Assembly: GCA_034670405.1 (NCBI GenBank)
Contig: JAXDDX010000012.1
Span: 3,715,501 to 3,779,500 of the forward strand
DNA from: Hoplostethus atlanticus
Taxonomy: Eukaryota > Chordata > Actinopteri > Trachichthyiformes > Trachichthyidae
DNA: 64,000 bases
Direction of reading: 5' to 3'
Position numbers and translations under genes: made by a program. A model generated the notes under the pieces. It saw only the letters and a program-made list of their open reading frames with translations, searched no databases and was not told where the DNA came from. Each line of letters opens with the position of its first letter. The stretch's first letter is position 1. This document shows positions 48,467 through 60,212 of the stretch, one piece after another.

Positions 48467-49045
48467 AAATAATAAAACAGCATGCCTTTTCAAAGGCATT
48501 GACAATCATCATTAAAACTTGAAACATCTCCATACATATTCTATATTTCACATAAATATCTCAGTGAAATTTCCAACATCAGACTGAAAACAGGGGGAAA
48601 AAAATTCCCTCTCTGGAAAGGCACATCTTACATAGAGCTGAAAAAAAGCTAAAATGTCATAGCTTTTATTTTAAAAGCAATTAGTAAAGAACCCTGATTC
48701 CTGAACAGTGAAAAACTAGTTTCACAGCAACGTCCTTAGAGCTGAACAAACTTTCCCTTTACTACCTGCACTGTATTTTTATGGAAAAAGTGACCATGCA
48801 TATATTATTCCTTTAGCAGCACAATTACTTTAAGTATCTAAAAAAGTGCTTTAAAAGTTCAAATAAAAGAAAACAATCAATAAATAAAAAATAAGTTCAA
48901 GTAAAAAGGTCACTTTTAAGGAATCAAAAGCAAATAAAGATGTGATTGTTTAAAATAAGCAATCACAAACAGTGCAAATTGTTAGGTGAGGTAGAGGCAA
49001 TGGAACAATATAAAAAATGCTGTGTGCATTAACTACTGACTTTGT

Positions 49046-52000
49046 TCAGTTCAACAAGTCATTTTTTTGTGTTAATAGGCACGGTTTAAGTGGTTTGTTA
49101 TCAAGACACATCAGTATTTTCTGAATAAAGGTGAATGTGTTAATGAGTTTCTTTGGATAGTCTAAATGCAATGCATAAATCAAGCCAAACAACAGTACAA
49201 GCGCATCAGCCAACCTGGGGAGATCACTCACAACAATTTCATCTTCGACTACAACAGAAATGCTCTCAGGGCTGAAGTGGGCCGCACCAGTAGCGTCACT
49301 GACCACAGTGAGGACAGCCACAGGAGTGTCAGCAATATCTGGGTCATCTTCCCGCTGCAAAATACAAACAATCCAATTATGAGGATAATTCTAGAAGCAA
49401 GGTTGCAAATCATGCACTGTATGCTCATCTGTGCTCCCCATGCACTTAAAAGGATAGGTTCATATTTTTCTTGATACAACACTCCAGTGTTTCCTATGGA
49501 CTGACGGATTTTGTAATACATGCAAGGGGAGGGAGTCGGGCTTCGCGGGTAGAGTAACAAACGTGTTGGTTTCAAGTTGGTTTCCCATACAATATGTTAT
49601 GTTAACACAGTGATTGATATTGACATTTCTGAGTGCACTGAGTACTTACATTGCAGGTCTTGAAGAATTCCGAGTCATCCTCACGCAGGTACACTGGGAG
49701 GGCACGAAGGGCCAGAGTGCGTCTCACGTTGACATCATGTTGTTCCTAGATTGACAATCAAAAAATAATTATACAAATATTTTTCCAGCACATCAAGCCA
49801 AACAGTGTAAAAGTTCTACCAATGTAATTTCTATATCAAAAAATCATCCATCTAGCTGCAATTCTCGAAAAGACAAGTCAAATTTCCACAAACGCAATGA
49901 CTCAAACAATTGGTGAGAAATGGAAGCTAACCCTGACCCTAAACATGACAATCAAAGGGATTTGAAAGTCAGTGCAGTGGTTCAACTCCACACTGATACT
50001 AAATTTTTATATTTTAACTTCACAAATCGATTAAGATGGTTCTACTTTTAAACACCTATAGCTGTCACAGTCAGTGTTTGGGATTGCCAACCATATTAAT
50101 TAATTAATCAGTCTTGAAATGTATTTGCCATATTCTAGCAGAGCAGAGTCATATATGCACAGTATGTAGGTGCACAGTCTCTTTAGCCAAAATGACCATA
50201 GACATGAACAATGCCTGGAAGTATTAAACAAAGATAGAAACTACAATATCCTTGCTTTTGAAAATTGTTTTTTCTTAAATCACAATTTGCAATTTGAAGA
50301 ATCAAAAGCCAAAAGCCAGCAAGTTGTGTTAAACTGTAACCAGAAACAACTTTGAATACTTCTGTTACTGACAGGTTTCTTTACTCTTGTAGAGGTCTTC
50401 TGTTGGGTTGATCCTAGATTAAATAACATGCGAGAGACAGTCCAAAGACATGACAGTGACTGCGTTATCAGAAACCGTCATTTTTTCACTGCAGGCTAGG
50501 GACTTCCAACTATGGTTTAGTCACAGATGTCCATGAAACATCTGTGAAATGTTTGTGTAAAATATTAAAATCTGAGTGAAAGTGAAGCTTCTCTGTCTTG
50601 TATTATTTGTTCAGTGCAGCCTAAGGAAAGTCATTTAAAAGTAGGCTTATAAATGGCTTTTAAAGTAACAATGTACTGGAAAACTTGTACTGCTGAGAAA
50701 AACAGTGAAACAACAGTATAAATGAGGAATGACAATTGTAATTAGATGGCAGTATCATCATGTATGTCATCACAACATGATAACACAATACAATTTCACA
50801 TTTATAGTAGAGATGTCCCAATCTGTAATGTCTGCACATTATGTGACCAACGTTGTGCCCATGGCAAAGTTAATCTTAAACTCACCTGCAGGTCATAGAT
50901 CCTTATGATCTCCCGCAGCGCCTCTGCTGTCTTGCCTGTCCGTGAGGCCTTCTGCCTGTACAAGGCGACCAGTCGTGGTGTGTATTTATCAAGTTCGCAA
51001 TAGAATTGGTTGCGTAGGTTGATATTGGTAATACGATGGAACCCGGCAAACACCTGCAGAGATAGAATTACACATAAATGTATAAAAGATTAATGAAGAG
51101 TTTTCAACTTTGATTTTAACAGGAAAATGTGATGCATTAATTACTTGTTTTAAGCAACATGGCTGGCTATAAGAGCAACAGATATGAGATGAGGGGCAGA
51201 CAAAGAAGAATACAGTTTTTACCTGTGACTCCATTCGTAGGGCTGGCCAGCTCTCCAAAAAGTCCCTAACCTGTGGATTTTGTTGGACAATATCTTGCCG
51301 ACGAAGTGCAAATGTTGTGTGCATGAGCTTTTCTATCACCAAGTGGTTTCTCTCTGTCTTTTCAACCTCTTGTAATATTTTCAGTCTCATTAGTTCCAGA
51401 GAAGCCTGGTTCTCTCCCCTAGGAAAGTTGGGTAGGTAGTTTACCTCAGCTCGTCGGGCTCTCTTTATGTTGGCATGGGGTTGCTCATTCTCGGGGTTGT
51501 TTCGGCTCCTCTTTCCTGTGTTGATGGACACCTCCACACACCCAGATCTGGCCAGCTTGGTACGATAATTCCCCATCTTGAATTTCAAGCCGACTTTCCA
51601 TCCATACCATCCATTCTCACTTCCATGCTCTCTGAGACACGGATGAGCTGTAATCAGAGCTTCAGCTGCCTTACCCACTTCCCTGTCATTTGGGTATGGT
51701 TTGAAGCTGTACATTGTTTCAGCCATGTTTTCCAGGATGTTGTGCTTTTGGGCCCTTGTCAATTTCAGTATCTTTCCAGATCTTTCAAAAACAGTGTTTC
51801 CTTCTTCAAGTACATGCTCCACTTCATAAGAAAAAGAAGGCACAGGGAAAGAATCGGGCCAATTCTTCTGACGCTGTGTTAAAGGTACATGTGGGAGTAT
51901 GTCAGTATCAGAACTTGCAGTTGAGGTGGCATCACTTTCAGATCTCATGACTTTCAATGTGCCCTTCTCTGGCAACTCCTGAATGTCCACAAGAACACTA

Positions 52001-52185
52001 AGTTGTCCATCGAAGTCCGGATCCTCATACTGCAGGGTAAAGTCCCAGTCCATTCTTGGCTTGACCCTCTCTTGCATTATTTTCTTCAGCTCTTCTACTG
52101 ACTGCGGTCGCTCAGTTAGAGTAAGCTTCATGGCCACATCTGTGGCAACATATACACGTAGCACAAATTTCTGGGCAGTAGCCAT
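49046..52185 (-). CDS. SAMD3-like protein of a fish multicopy family, four exons
   Basis: Exons are 51223-52185 (ATG at 52185), 50886-51053, 49650-49745 and 49046-49354, joined in phase 0 by GT-AG to give 511 aa. An acceptor-like TGTAAAACAG lies just upstream, so a 5' non-coding exon is likely. Residues about 7-85 look like a PB1/ubiquitin-like fold (NFTLQYEDPDF-type core). Then come a Ser/Thr linker, a conserved block with GWYGWKVGLKFKMGNYR, a basic stretch that may be nuclear, and a C-terminal domain with LLFGLIYALHLDYPK. I recognise it as the family annotated in many fish as uncharacterised or 'SAM domain-containing protein 3-like'; the biochemical role is unknown. All four exons are open, unlike the neighbouring transposase. 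It lies inside the CACTA-type element and may be that element's second protein. Confidence 0.8.
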
Positions 52186-52520
52186 CTCTTGATTTGTGCT
52201 GATGTTTCACCGTTCTGTTTTACAGAGAAAAATAAGTTAATGAAGTTTGATTGTGCTTATGAATCATCTTGGAAAAGAGCTAGTAGCTTCAAAGAGCCAT
52301 AATTTTGAAGCAATCCTGTGAGCTACCAATGATGCCATATGCTATAATTTAAAGAGGCTTCTCTGTTGGACAAGTTTACTCATATCTTCAGATTCAGAAT
52401 TCAGAAGTCAAAATAACTAAAATATAAAGCTGGATCAGCCTTTCCCTTTGAACCACATATTTAGAACTGGGGCTCAAATCAACTGGGCTTCATTTTTAGG
52501 CACAAGAAGCAATCTACTTT

Positions 52521-55500
52521 TCAGTGTAGTAATATGAACCGTTTCGGTGTTAAGAGCAGTCTTCCTTCTGTGTTGTATGCAGAGAGAGGTGATTTGTCAT
52601 TTAGCTCTGATACGGTGTGAACAGTCAAATTCCCTGGTGAAAGTTCATAGGATCGCAGGTGTTCAATGTAGTATGATTTGTGTTCTCGGCAAAGAAAGAC
52701 AACATGGTTGTTAACAAGGAGAATCTGTTCAATTTTGCAAAACTGAGGCAGTCCTCCCTCCTGTCCCACAGACAAACATTTCTTCATCATAATCAGTTCC
52801 ATCAATGTTGACCTTTGATGTGCTGTAAATCATGTTACATTACATTACATTACATTACAGTTATTTAGCAGACGCTTTTATCCAAAGCGACTTACAATAA
52901 GTGCATTCAACATAGGTAGGCAAGAAAACTACTAGTCACCAGAAATCGTAAGTGCATTTCCTTCCTAAACAAGCAACTAAGAGCATAACTAGTGTTAAGG
53001 TAAGAGTGCAATAAGTTAGCAACCTACTATATCTTAAACAAATGAGACAAATAAGAGAATCAAATAAACAAGAGCTAAGACAAATAAGTGAACCAAATAA
53101 GCAAGAGCTAAGACAAATAAGTGTATCAAATGAACAAGAGCCAATAAACAAGAGCTCAGACACATAATTGACGACAAATAGGCAAGGCTAAGAGGAAGAG
53201 TCAGGGTAGTGTTTCCTGAAGAGGTGGGTTTTCAGCCTGCGGCGAAAGATGGGCAGCGACTCTGCTGTCCTGACATCAGTGGGGAGTTCATTCCACCACT
53301 GCAGGGCCAGGACAGAGAAGAGCTGTCTGTTATTTGTTCAATGTATGCCTTTGCGACACCAGGAAGCACTGATACCATCACAGAAGAGACATTTGATGTC
53401 TGCTGATGAGGTTTAAAGAATGTTGAGGACACCAAGATAGTATGCCACCATGTGTTGATGTCTGTTTGCGAGTGTTTTTAACACATTCTTAAAGTTTTGT
53501 GTGTCATGTACAACACGCTTGAAAAAGCGGTGTTTGCCCTCGAATCTCATCGTCCACAAGTGGACAAGAGGCCCAAAGCAGCGTATGAGGTCAGGGTAAT
53601 GTTCAATGTAGTGATGTTTAGGGCGGATTATGAAATCAGGAAAAACCTCCTGCAGCATGTGTCTATGATCCTGTATCTTTGTCTGCAAATACTGGATGGA
53701 TTTGTCTGTAAATGCTGAGCAAAGCACCAACTCAACTACCTCTTTCAAATCCATCAGTACAGTCCATACTCCATCTCCTTCAGGAACTATATTACCAATA
53801 ATCAAAGGGAGCAGTCTAAGCAAAGTATCATTTTCATGGCCATTGCCGCCAATGGTTTTCTTTACAGCAAAGGTCTTTGGAATAGGGTGAGGTCTGTCAA
53901 CCTTGTCTGTGTGCTGGTATGGAAATGACACAATTTTCCTGTTTAAATACTCAAGGGTAAAGTATTTGCAACGGATCATCTCCCCAATACACAGGGCCAG
54001 CTCTACAGGCACAATACCCTCAAAAAGATCATGCAGGACATCAGGTGGGAAACCAGTGACTGCATGAAAATACTCTAGACTCTGGCTCAGGACACAGTCT
54101 CCCTGAACACCACATTGACTCTGACTATCCCTGATGCATTACAGCATGCACATCACTGTCATGGCTGGCTTTTGTCCTCATACTAAATTCTCCACCCCCA
54201 ACATCATGAGACTGAACTTTGTCTCGAGTAGCTGTGCAGAATCTGCAAAAATATTCAGCTCTGAAACACTTTGTAAAGCCTGCTAATGCATGGGCTGCAA
54301 GATTATCAGACACCACACACATGACTGTGCCCCGAACTGTCTTACCAATGGATTCAATGAATACACCATCTCGTTCAAGAGTATGGATGTCTCGTAACAG
54401 AGGACCAAGTGCTCTTTCGTAGCCAAACCTCTGAATGTCAGACACTTTACATAATGCTGCTAGCTGAATCACATGCAAGGCTGATTTGTATTTACTGGGT
54501 AGATCAGCAAGTATCCAGTACACTGAAGTGAGTTTGTGGATTTTCCGTGATGTGCCAAGTGGATTTGCTATTTCAAGATCATCAATGTACAAAAGGAGGG
54601 GTAGGTGTAGCTCGTCTGAGGAAGACAATAATTCATTCTCTTTAAAGTATGAGCCATCTTGGTGGCTCACATAATGGCCTTTTTGTGCCATCTTTGTTTC
54701 TTGAATCTGGCTCTAGCGCATACTGTACAGGCATTACCACAGGGTAATTTTTCTCAACAAAGGTTTTCCTTCTCTTGGTTGAAGATAACTCCTCACCTTT
54801 AGCTGTGGCACTGACAAGAATGTTACTGTCCATAACAGCACTGACTACCTCATCCAGAGTAGTTTCACTGGTAGAGATGTCATGACTTTGTAAGACTTCT
54901 CTAATAGTCTTTTTGAGAAGAGGTTGGGACAAAGAAAATATCTGAGTCAAATGTTCCACTATTTCCTGAGATGCCATGTCAGATACATGAAGAATCGTTT
55001 GCATCTTTAGGAATAATGATGCCAAGTTATGGTGCAACTGGGCTCTCAAAGTGTCAGTGTCACATTGACTGTCGACCTCAGAAAGATCAAATGTGTCTGC
55101 GCTCTCACACTGAGCAGGTCCCTCATCAACACATTCAGCAGTAGTTATGACTGGGGCACTATCATTGTCTGCTAATACAACATTAGCACCAAAGTCTGAA
55201 CTACCTACATGTTTTCTACTTTTGTGTGCATTAAACGACGAGTACGCATTTGTGCTGTAATTACAGTTCTTGAATGGGCATGCTACCATCTCATGACTTC
55301 TTAAATGACCCCTCAAATGACCAAATAGTGTTGCCTCAGAAAAGGGCTGCTTAAAGTCACACAAGGGACATGTAAAAAATGCATGTGCTCCTTCAGTTGC
55401 ATCTATTCTGCTTGAGTCATTATGAGACTGTGACAAATGGGTTTTCATTGCATTAAATGACTGAAAAGTACAAATGCAATCACCATAGAGACATTGCAGA

Positions 55501-55616
55501 GGACAGACTCTTGAATAGTTGCTATGCTGCAAACGATAGTGCCTAAATAACTTTGCCCAGGTATCTAAGGATACAGAACACAACTTGCACTTCCACTCCA
55601 TTGAATCATCTGCACC
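52521..55616 (-). pseudogene. C2H2-finger Tnp2-like (EnSpm/CACTA) transposase, broken
   Basis: The main exon starts after an acceptor at 55617. It encodes about four C2H2-like fingers (for example WKCKLCSVSLDTWAKLFRHY, then a second His) at about 55600-55205. A linker follows, then a transposase-like core with LYIDDLEIANPLGTSRKIHK, CVVSDNLAAHALAGF and CRFC at about 54600-54200, and conserved C-terminal blocks (HDLFEGIVPVELAL; RPKHHYIEHYPDLIRCFGP; WTMRFEGKH). The frame changes near 54650-54690, 54110-54130, 53420-53440 and 52750-52770. A repeat insertion (52834-53330) cuts off the end, which resumes as GLPQFCKIEQILLVNN. A further stretch before LYIDDLE also seems missing. The Asp-rich motifs suggest an RNase H-like transposase; the assignment to Tnp2 rests on motif order and the CACTG ends. 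Confidence 0.75.
52834..53330 (+). mobile_element. Interspersed repeat inserted in the transposase gene
   Basis: Starts with (TTACA)5 at about 52835-52859, then TTATTTAGCAGACGCTTTTA and AAAGCGACTTACAA, a phrase typical of a widespread fish repeat. The middle (53046-53165) has three to four imperfect units around ACAAATAAG and AAGAGCTAAG. The right end runs through GCCAGGACAGAGAAGAGCTG. It splits the transposase reading between ITDS and the next conserved block. A fragment of the same family lies at 25705-25910. Target duplications are unclear. Confidence 0.75.
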
Positions 55617-57831
55617 CTGCAATTTAAATAACACTTTTTTTAGTCTGCAGTGCAAAATCTATGCGGTTAATGCTTTAGTAGTTCTACAGTCTTCTTGACT
55701 GCCAATCATCCTGAAACTGTGTCAAAAAACAGCCTGTGAGACTTATAAAAGCGGTCACAACTGAACATTAGTTAAAACTAATGCATTTTTCCATAACGGT
55801 ATAATATCCCTTGTAAGTCTCAACTCAGGGCTAAAATATCTCCTCTTTCATGTGAAGATTGCATCCATTGTGAAACGTTGTTGGCTCCTATACTAGCAAT
55901 GTAGCATTTTTATACCCAGTATGCCTAATATCATTTCAATTAGCAAGCCAATTGACTGTAGGCATACACTGCCTAACACACAGGCAGGTTTATGTATTTA
56001 GTATTTTTCAGTAATTAATTTAGTTATCAGTGAGGGAGGAAGAGACGCTTACTTGCTTTTAATAATCAAACATCCTAGGAAGAGCAAATGATGCCCATAT
56101 GGTCCTTTAAATGCCTATACTCAAGTTTTTCAAATATATGCAGTATAAAAAGCATTAAGTCCACATACTCTTGAATAATTCAATAAACAAATATACTACT
56201 CCTGATGCAGAGATATGCAAATACAAAACATACCTTGGATTGATGTAGAAATGACAGTCAATACTCAATTTGATCCTGCGGGAACAGATTTAACAAACAA
56301 TATTTTATTCCTTCCAGTCAACAAGAACGTCATAATCAAATGCTGATTTTAAATATACAATTTTACAATTTATCTAACTCACCAATACAATAGCTGCTTT
56401 CTGGTGAGTCAGGCGATTTTGAAGATGCTGAAATGCCTTCAGCAGCACTCTCTATAGTCCTACATAGTGTGCACACAATATATGAACACAAACTTTTGAT
56501 TAGTTTATAAAATAATGACCATGTAAAAACTCCTTTAACAAATGTGATAAAGGCAGAGTTTAATGTTGTGAGAAATGTATTTATATTTGGTCTCCAAAAT
56601 ACACTTAGTTGCCAGTTTGTTAGGTACACTTAGCTAAAACTAATGCAGTCTAATCTATTTATTGCAGTCCTGCAATAAATCCTACCGTCATGAGAATTAT
56701 AATGTTTAGCTTTTGTTGAAACTGTTTTAGAGAGGTGTTGATTCAACTGTGTGGTCATTTTGGAGGATGCAGTTTGTACTTCTGTTGAATTGTATTGCAT
56801 TACACTGACAGGTGTTTCTATTATTTTGTCCACCCCATTTATATCAATGAGGCCAGGCTAAATAACAGAGACACCTCTCTGTATAATGCAATACAGTTCA
56901 TGAAGGAGGATTTTTTTGCTGGACTGTTAGATTAGACTGGATTAGTTTTAGCTAGGTGTTCTTAATAAACTGGCAACTGAGTGTAGATGTGAAACTGAAA
57001 TGTGTGACACACACTTTTGAACGCAACAATTAAAGAACTGAAATTCCTCACCTATGAAAAAGTTTCATTACCACAGTGGAAAATACTCCTTTACAAATTA
57101 AAAAGGCAGTAGCCACTTCAGATGAGGCAACCATTCTCTGCAATAGGGCTGGGGTAACCCTTGGGTACATGGCTAATGAAATGAAACATTCAACCACAAA
57201 CACTATTTCAGGATACATCTTACCCAGATTTCTTTGAAGCTCGAGGAAACTCAGCGCTCACCTTCCACTTGAGTCTACGAGGAAAGATTACAACAGATTA
57301 CAAGATAGAAAAAAATAAAATAAAAATAGGTTACTTATCATGCAAACACGTTAAATAGTAATACAGTTCGATATTTATATTGAATGTTTAACATTCATTA
57401 CATCTATCTGAGGGTTACTGAAGTTACTGAATACAAAAAATGTGGTTTTCATTGCACATGTGGCTCAAAAAATATTACTAATGCATCCTTCCATCTTTTA
57501 TCCTTGCTTTAGTGAAACTGCCGTGCTATTCCAACTGTTCTGAGAACTTGAAAATCTCCCAAATTGGAGAAATGGGGATCTTACCTACCAGTAAAACTAA
57601 CGTTTAACGTTAAGGTTTCAATTACTAGCATAACGTTACGTTACATTACTTTTTCTTAGCCAACATTAACGCGCCAAACTGCCTACACACAATGATACGG
57701 TCATCCAAATCCAATAAATTGTAAGACAAAATTTGAATAACACAAAACAAATACTTCTTTCACAATGCTGCCAATAAATGTGGGTTCTCTCGAGGTTTGT
57801 AAATTAATTGCCAGTTTACTCCGTTACTTAC
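55617..57831 (-). other. Region between promoter exon and main transposase exon
   Basis: Mostly AT-rich, with possible tiny exons that I cannot fix, for example a 13-nt piece with acceptor and donor near 57261-57275. It also contains the MITE at 56602-56983. No other gene is supportable. Confidence 0.4.
56602..56983. mobile_element. Tc1/mariner-type MITE, 382 bp, TA-flanked
   Basis: Long inverted ends: CACTTAGTTGCCAGTTTGTT at the left and the complement of AACTGGCAACTGAGTG at the right, pairing over about 50 bases with mismatches and each flanked by TA. The interior (GCAATAAATCCTAC, TTTTGTTGAAACTG) matches a family seen in many fish genomes, from memory. It has no transposase. Confidence 0.8.
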
Positions 57832-57859
57832 CTCGCCTCGCTCGCCAAAGGGTAGCCAT
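57832..57859 (-). other. Putative first coding exon of the transposon transcript
   Basis: ATG at 57859 opens MATLWRARR and reaches a strong donor, CGAG/GTAAGT, at 57832. It lies about 250 bases inside the right end of the CACTA-type element, in CpG-containing DNA, where the promoter is expected. It could lead to the transposase, the SAMD3-like gene or both. Confidence 0.45.
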
Positions 57860-58223
57860 CTTGAAATTTCGGGAAACGTAAAGACCAAGCCTGAACGTCG
57901 TGACGTTGATGACGTCAGACGCTGTGTCCCTCCGTATACTCAGAAGTTATAATTTAGATATCGATATTCGCTCAGAAACATTGATTCATATAAAATTAAA
58001 ACAACATTACTCGTTAAGAAAACGTAGTAGTTTCTTGTTCGGTTAACTGAATAAGCGGTTTTGATTGCTGTACCCATAATGTTTATGAGTTAGTAGTACT
58101 GTTTGGGTTTACAGTGTGGATTAGCTCAATCGATAGCAATCACTGACAAGCATTTTACTTATACACTGAAGACCAAGAGGAAGTTGACTCCAAAGGGATG
58201 TGGTAGCACTTGTTAGTATAGAT

Positions 58224-60204
58224 CAGGGGTTTTCAAAGTGTAAGACAGTGAGCCTCCCTTCAGAGAACATCAAGTCACCGGGGCCTCCCCCATTTTAATA
58301 AAAGGCATAATAATAATAATAATTATTATTAAAGACATTTCACAATGAACCAGATAACTTCAACAATACATAGTGTACACAGTGTTTCCCACAGAATTAG
58401 ATTCTCTTTGTGGTGGTAGCTGACCGGTTGGGGGGGCACCCACACACTTTCTTAAATTAATTATTAAATAATACTATATGTAAGGTGCTCCACTGTAAAT
58501 ATTTAATTGCCAAGTACTTTGTGACAAATAACAATATATACAGCTCAATTGCTTCATGTTGTGTCAAACACATAACAAAATATATACTGGCACAGAAGAA
58601 TAGAATTGAGGCTTTTCTTCTACATCTCTCTGTTTGCTGTCAATCTCACCTGTTGCTTCTGCCCTAGCTGGCTGCTGTGGGAGAGCCACGTCCACTTCCT
58701 GATTGGGTCTTATCAGTCAGACGTATCCTTCCCTGGCGATGGATAGTGCTCCTGGTACTGCGGTAATATGTCGCTGTATTTGCTTTGCGACGACTCCCAA
58801 TCTATACTCTCCGTTTACCTGCTCTTACTTTTCGCCATTGCTGTTCTTCATAACGGTATTTTCTGCAACTAAGCAGAGCAGACAATCTGCTTCCTCTTTA
58901 CACCGGCATGCGCATGCCCAGTGTAGGTGAATGGTAACGTTATATGCATTTTTTGGACGGAGATAATTTCTGGAACAGTGCTATAACATGTGGACCGAGA
59001 TCGTTTTAATACGAAAACGTATTAGTGTGAATGTAGCCTCAGAGAGGAGGCTATACGGAGGCTACACTTTCTTATTTGTTGAGTATCTCGATGGCATCAG
59101 CTGGAAGGAACGCCAGGCTGCAGCACACGAAAATGAACTCGCTTGATATTATTATGTATGAAACTGCCAATCAGATTTATTTACTTATTAATCACTGACG
59201 TTTACCTCATGGAACTACATGCTTCCCAATGAGTCAGTAGTTGGTGTCCAGCGGTGTCGGTGCGTACGCTGAGAACAGTCGAGTCGCTCCACCGCAAGCC
59301 TGCAGCCGTACTTCTTTTAATCAGACGTTCGAAAATAACTCCAACGATGCACAGATTTTAACTGAAATTGACTTTTCTTCCAGAACATTGTTCTTTTTAA
59401 CAAATTATTCTTTTTTTTTCTAGTCCTAAATGCTTGCTCCCAGGGAGATGCCAACTTTGAAACTGTATAAGTACCTTAGCTTATGTTTAAAAATTTAAAC
59501 ATGTTGGACCGGTGTTGAGGTTCTACTCTTCCCTATCATGCTCTAACCATTGGTTTCCCTCAGCTTCAACTCATGTGCGCGAGGTTCGCAGCTTTTACAT
59601 TGTATGCCCTGCTCGAAATATTTGACAGACTCGGTCTATATTATCACTGGCCCATTGCCGTCTGTTTTAAAATTCTAAAAACAAAATATCTGGAAGGTGC
59701 CGGAACGCCGTTCCAGATCGTTCCGGCCCACTTTAACCCCTGTACACAACCCATTGGTGTGCAATGCTGCTTCCCGACACCATGCGTAAGGGCTGACCCG
59801 TTAAGTAAAGTTTATAACACGCTCTGGGAAAAATACACATTGTTCACTCGTTTTAACCCTACCATGGATAGCCTACATAGCCTTCTCTACCTTAATTGGA
59901 GCAGTGAGTCTGCGTGAGTCACAGACGGTGGATGCGGGGCTGTACTGATGACAGGAACAAGCGCAGGTCGCCCTCCACCTGCAGCCTCGACCGGTACTTG
60001 CTTTTAATCAGATGTTTCGTTTCAAAATAATTTGACACGTCCGCTGTCAGGATTATTAAAATTGAAATTCGATTTTATTCTTTTCCAGAAAGCATAAATA
60101 ATTTTATTTTAAACAAAATATTTCCCTGCTTTTTTTTCCGAGCCTCCCCTGAAACTCTTTGGCGCCCCCCAGGGGAGGCGCGCCTCACACTTTGAAAACC
60201 CCTG
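58224..60204. mobile_element. hAT-type DNA transposon, non-autonomous or decayed, 1.98 kb
   Basis: The left end is CAGGGGTTTTCAAAGTGT and the right end is the complement of ACACTTTGAAAACCCCTG, so the ends are exact inverted repeats over at least 17 bases. The flanks are GTATAGAT (58216-58223) and GTATATAT (60205-60212), an 8-bp duplication with one mismatch, as expected for hAT. I see no transposase frame. The interior contains a diverged direct duplication (about 59255-59420 and 59940-60125), and a CACAGTGTTTCCCACAGAAT phrase at 58378 suggests another nested repeat piece. Confidence 0.85.
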
Positions 60205-60212
60205 GTATATAT

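Larger units (their letters stand above)
48019..58116 (-). mobile_element. EnSpm/CACTA-type DNA transposon, 10.1 kb, two genes
   Basis: The left end reads CACTGTAAAACCGAATA (48019-48035) and the right end, on the opposite strand, CACTGTAAACCCAAACA (58116-58100): 14 of 17 match, with CACTGTAAA exact. TG flanks both ends (48017-48018 and 58117-58118), fitting a 2-bp target duplication. Both ends carry subterminal AGTTAAC-type motifs, for example TCAGTTAAC at 48136-48144 and inverted at 58042-58050. Inside, both genes lie on the minus strand: a Tnp2-like transposase and a SAMD3-like gene. Fish EnSpm elements are known to start with CACTG. The transposase is broken, so this copy is probably not autonomous now. 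Confidence 0.72.

Noticed and set aside
56630-56833. 67-codon minus-strand frame as an exon of the transposase gene
   Set aside because: It lies wholly inside the TA-flanked MITE.
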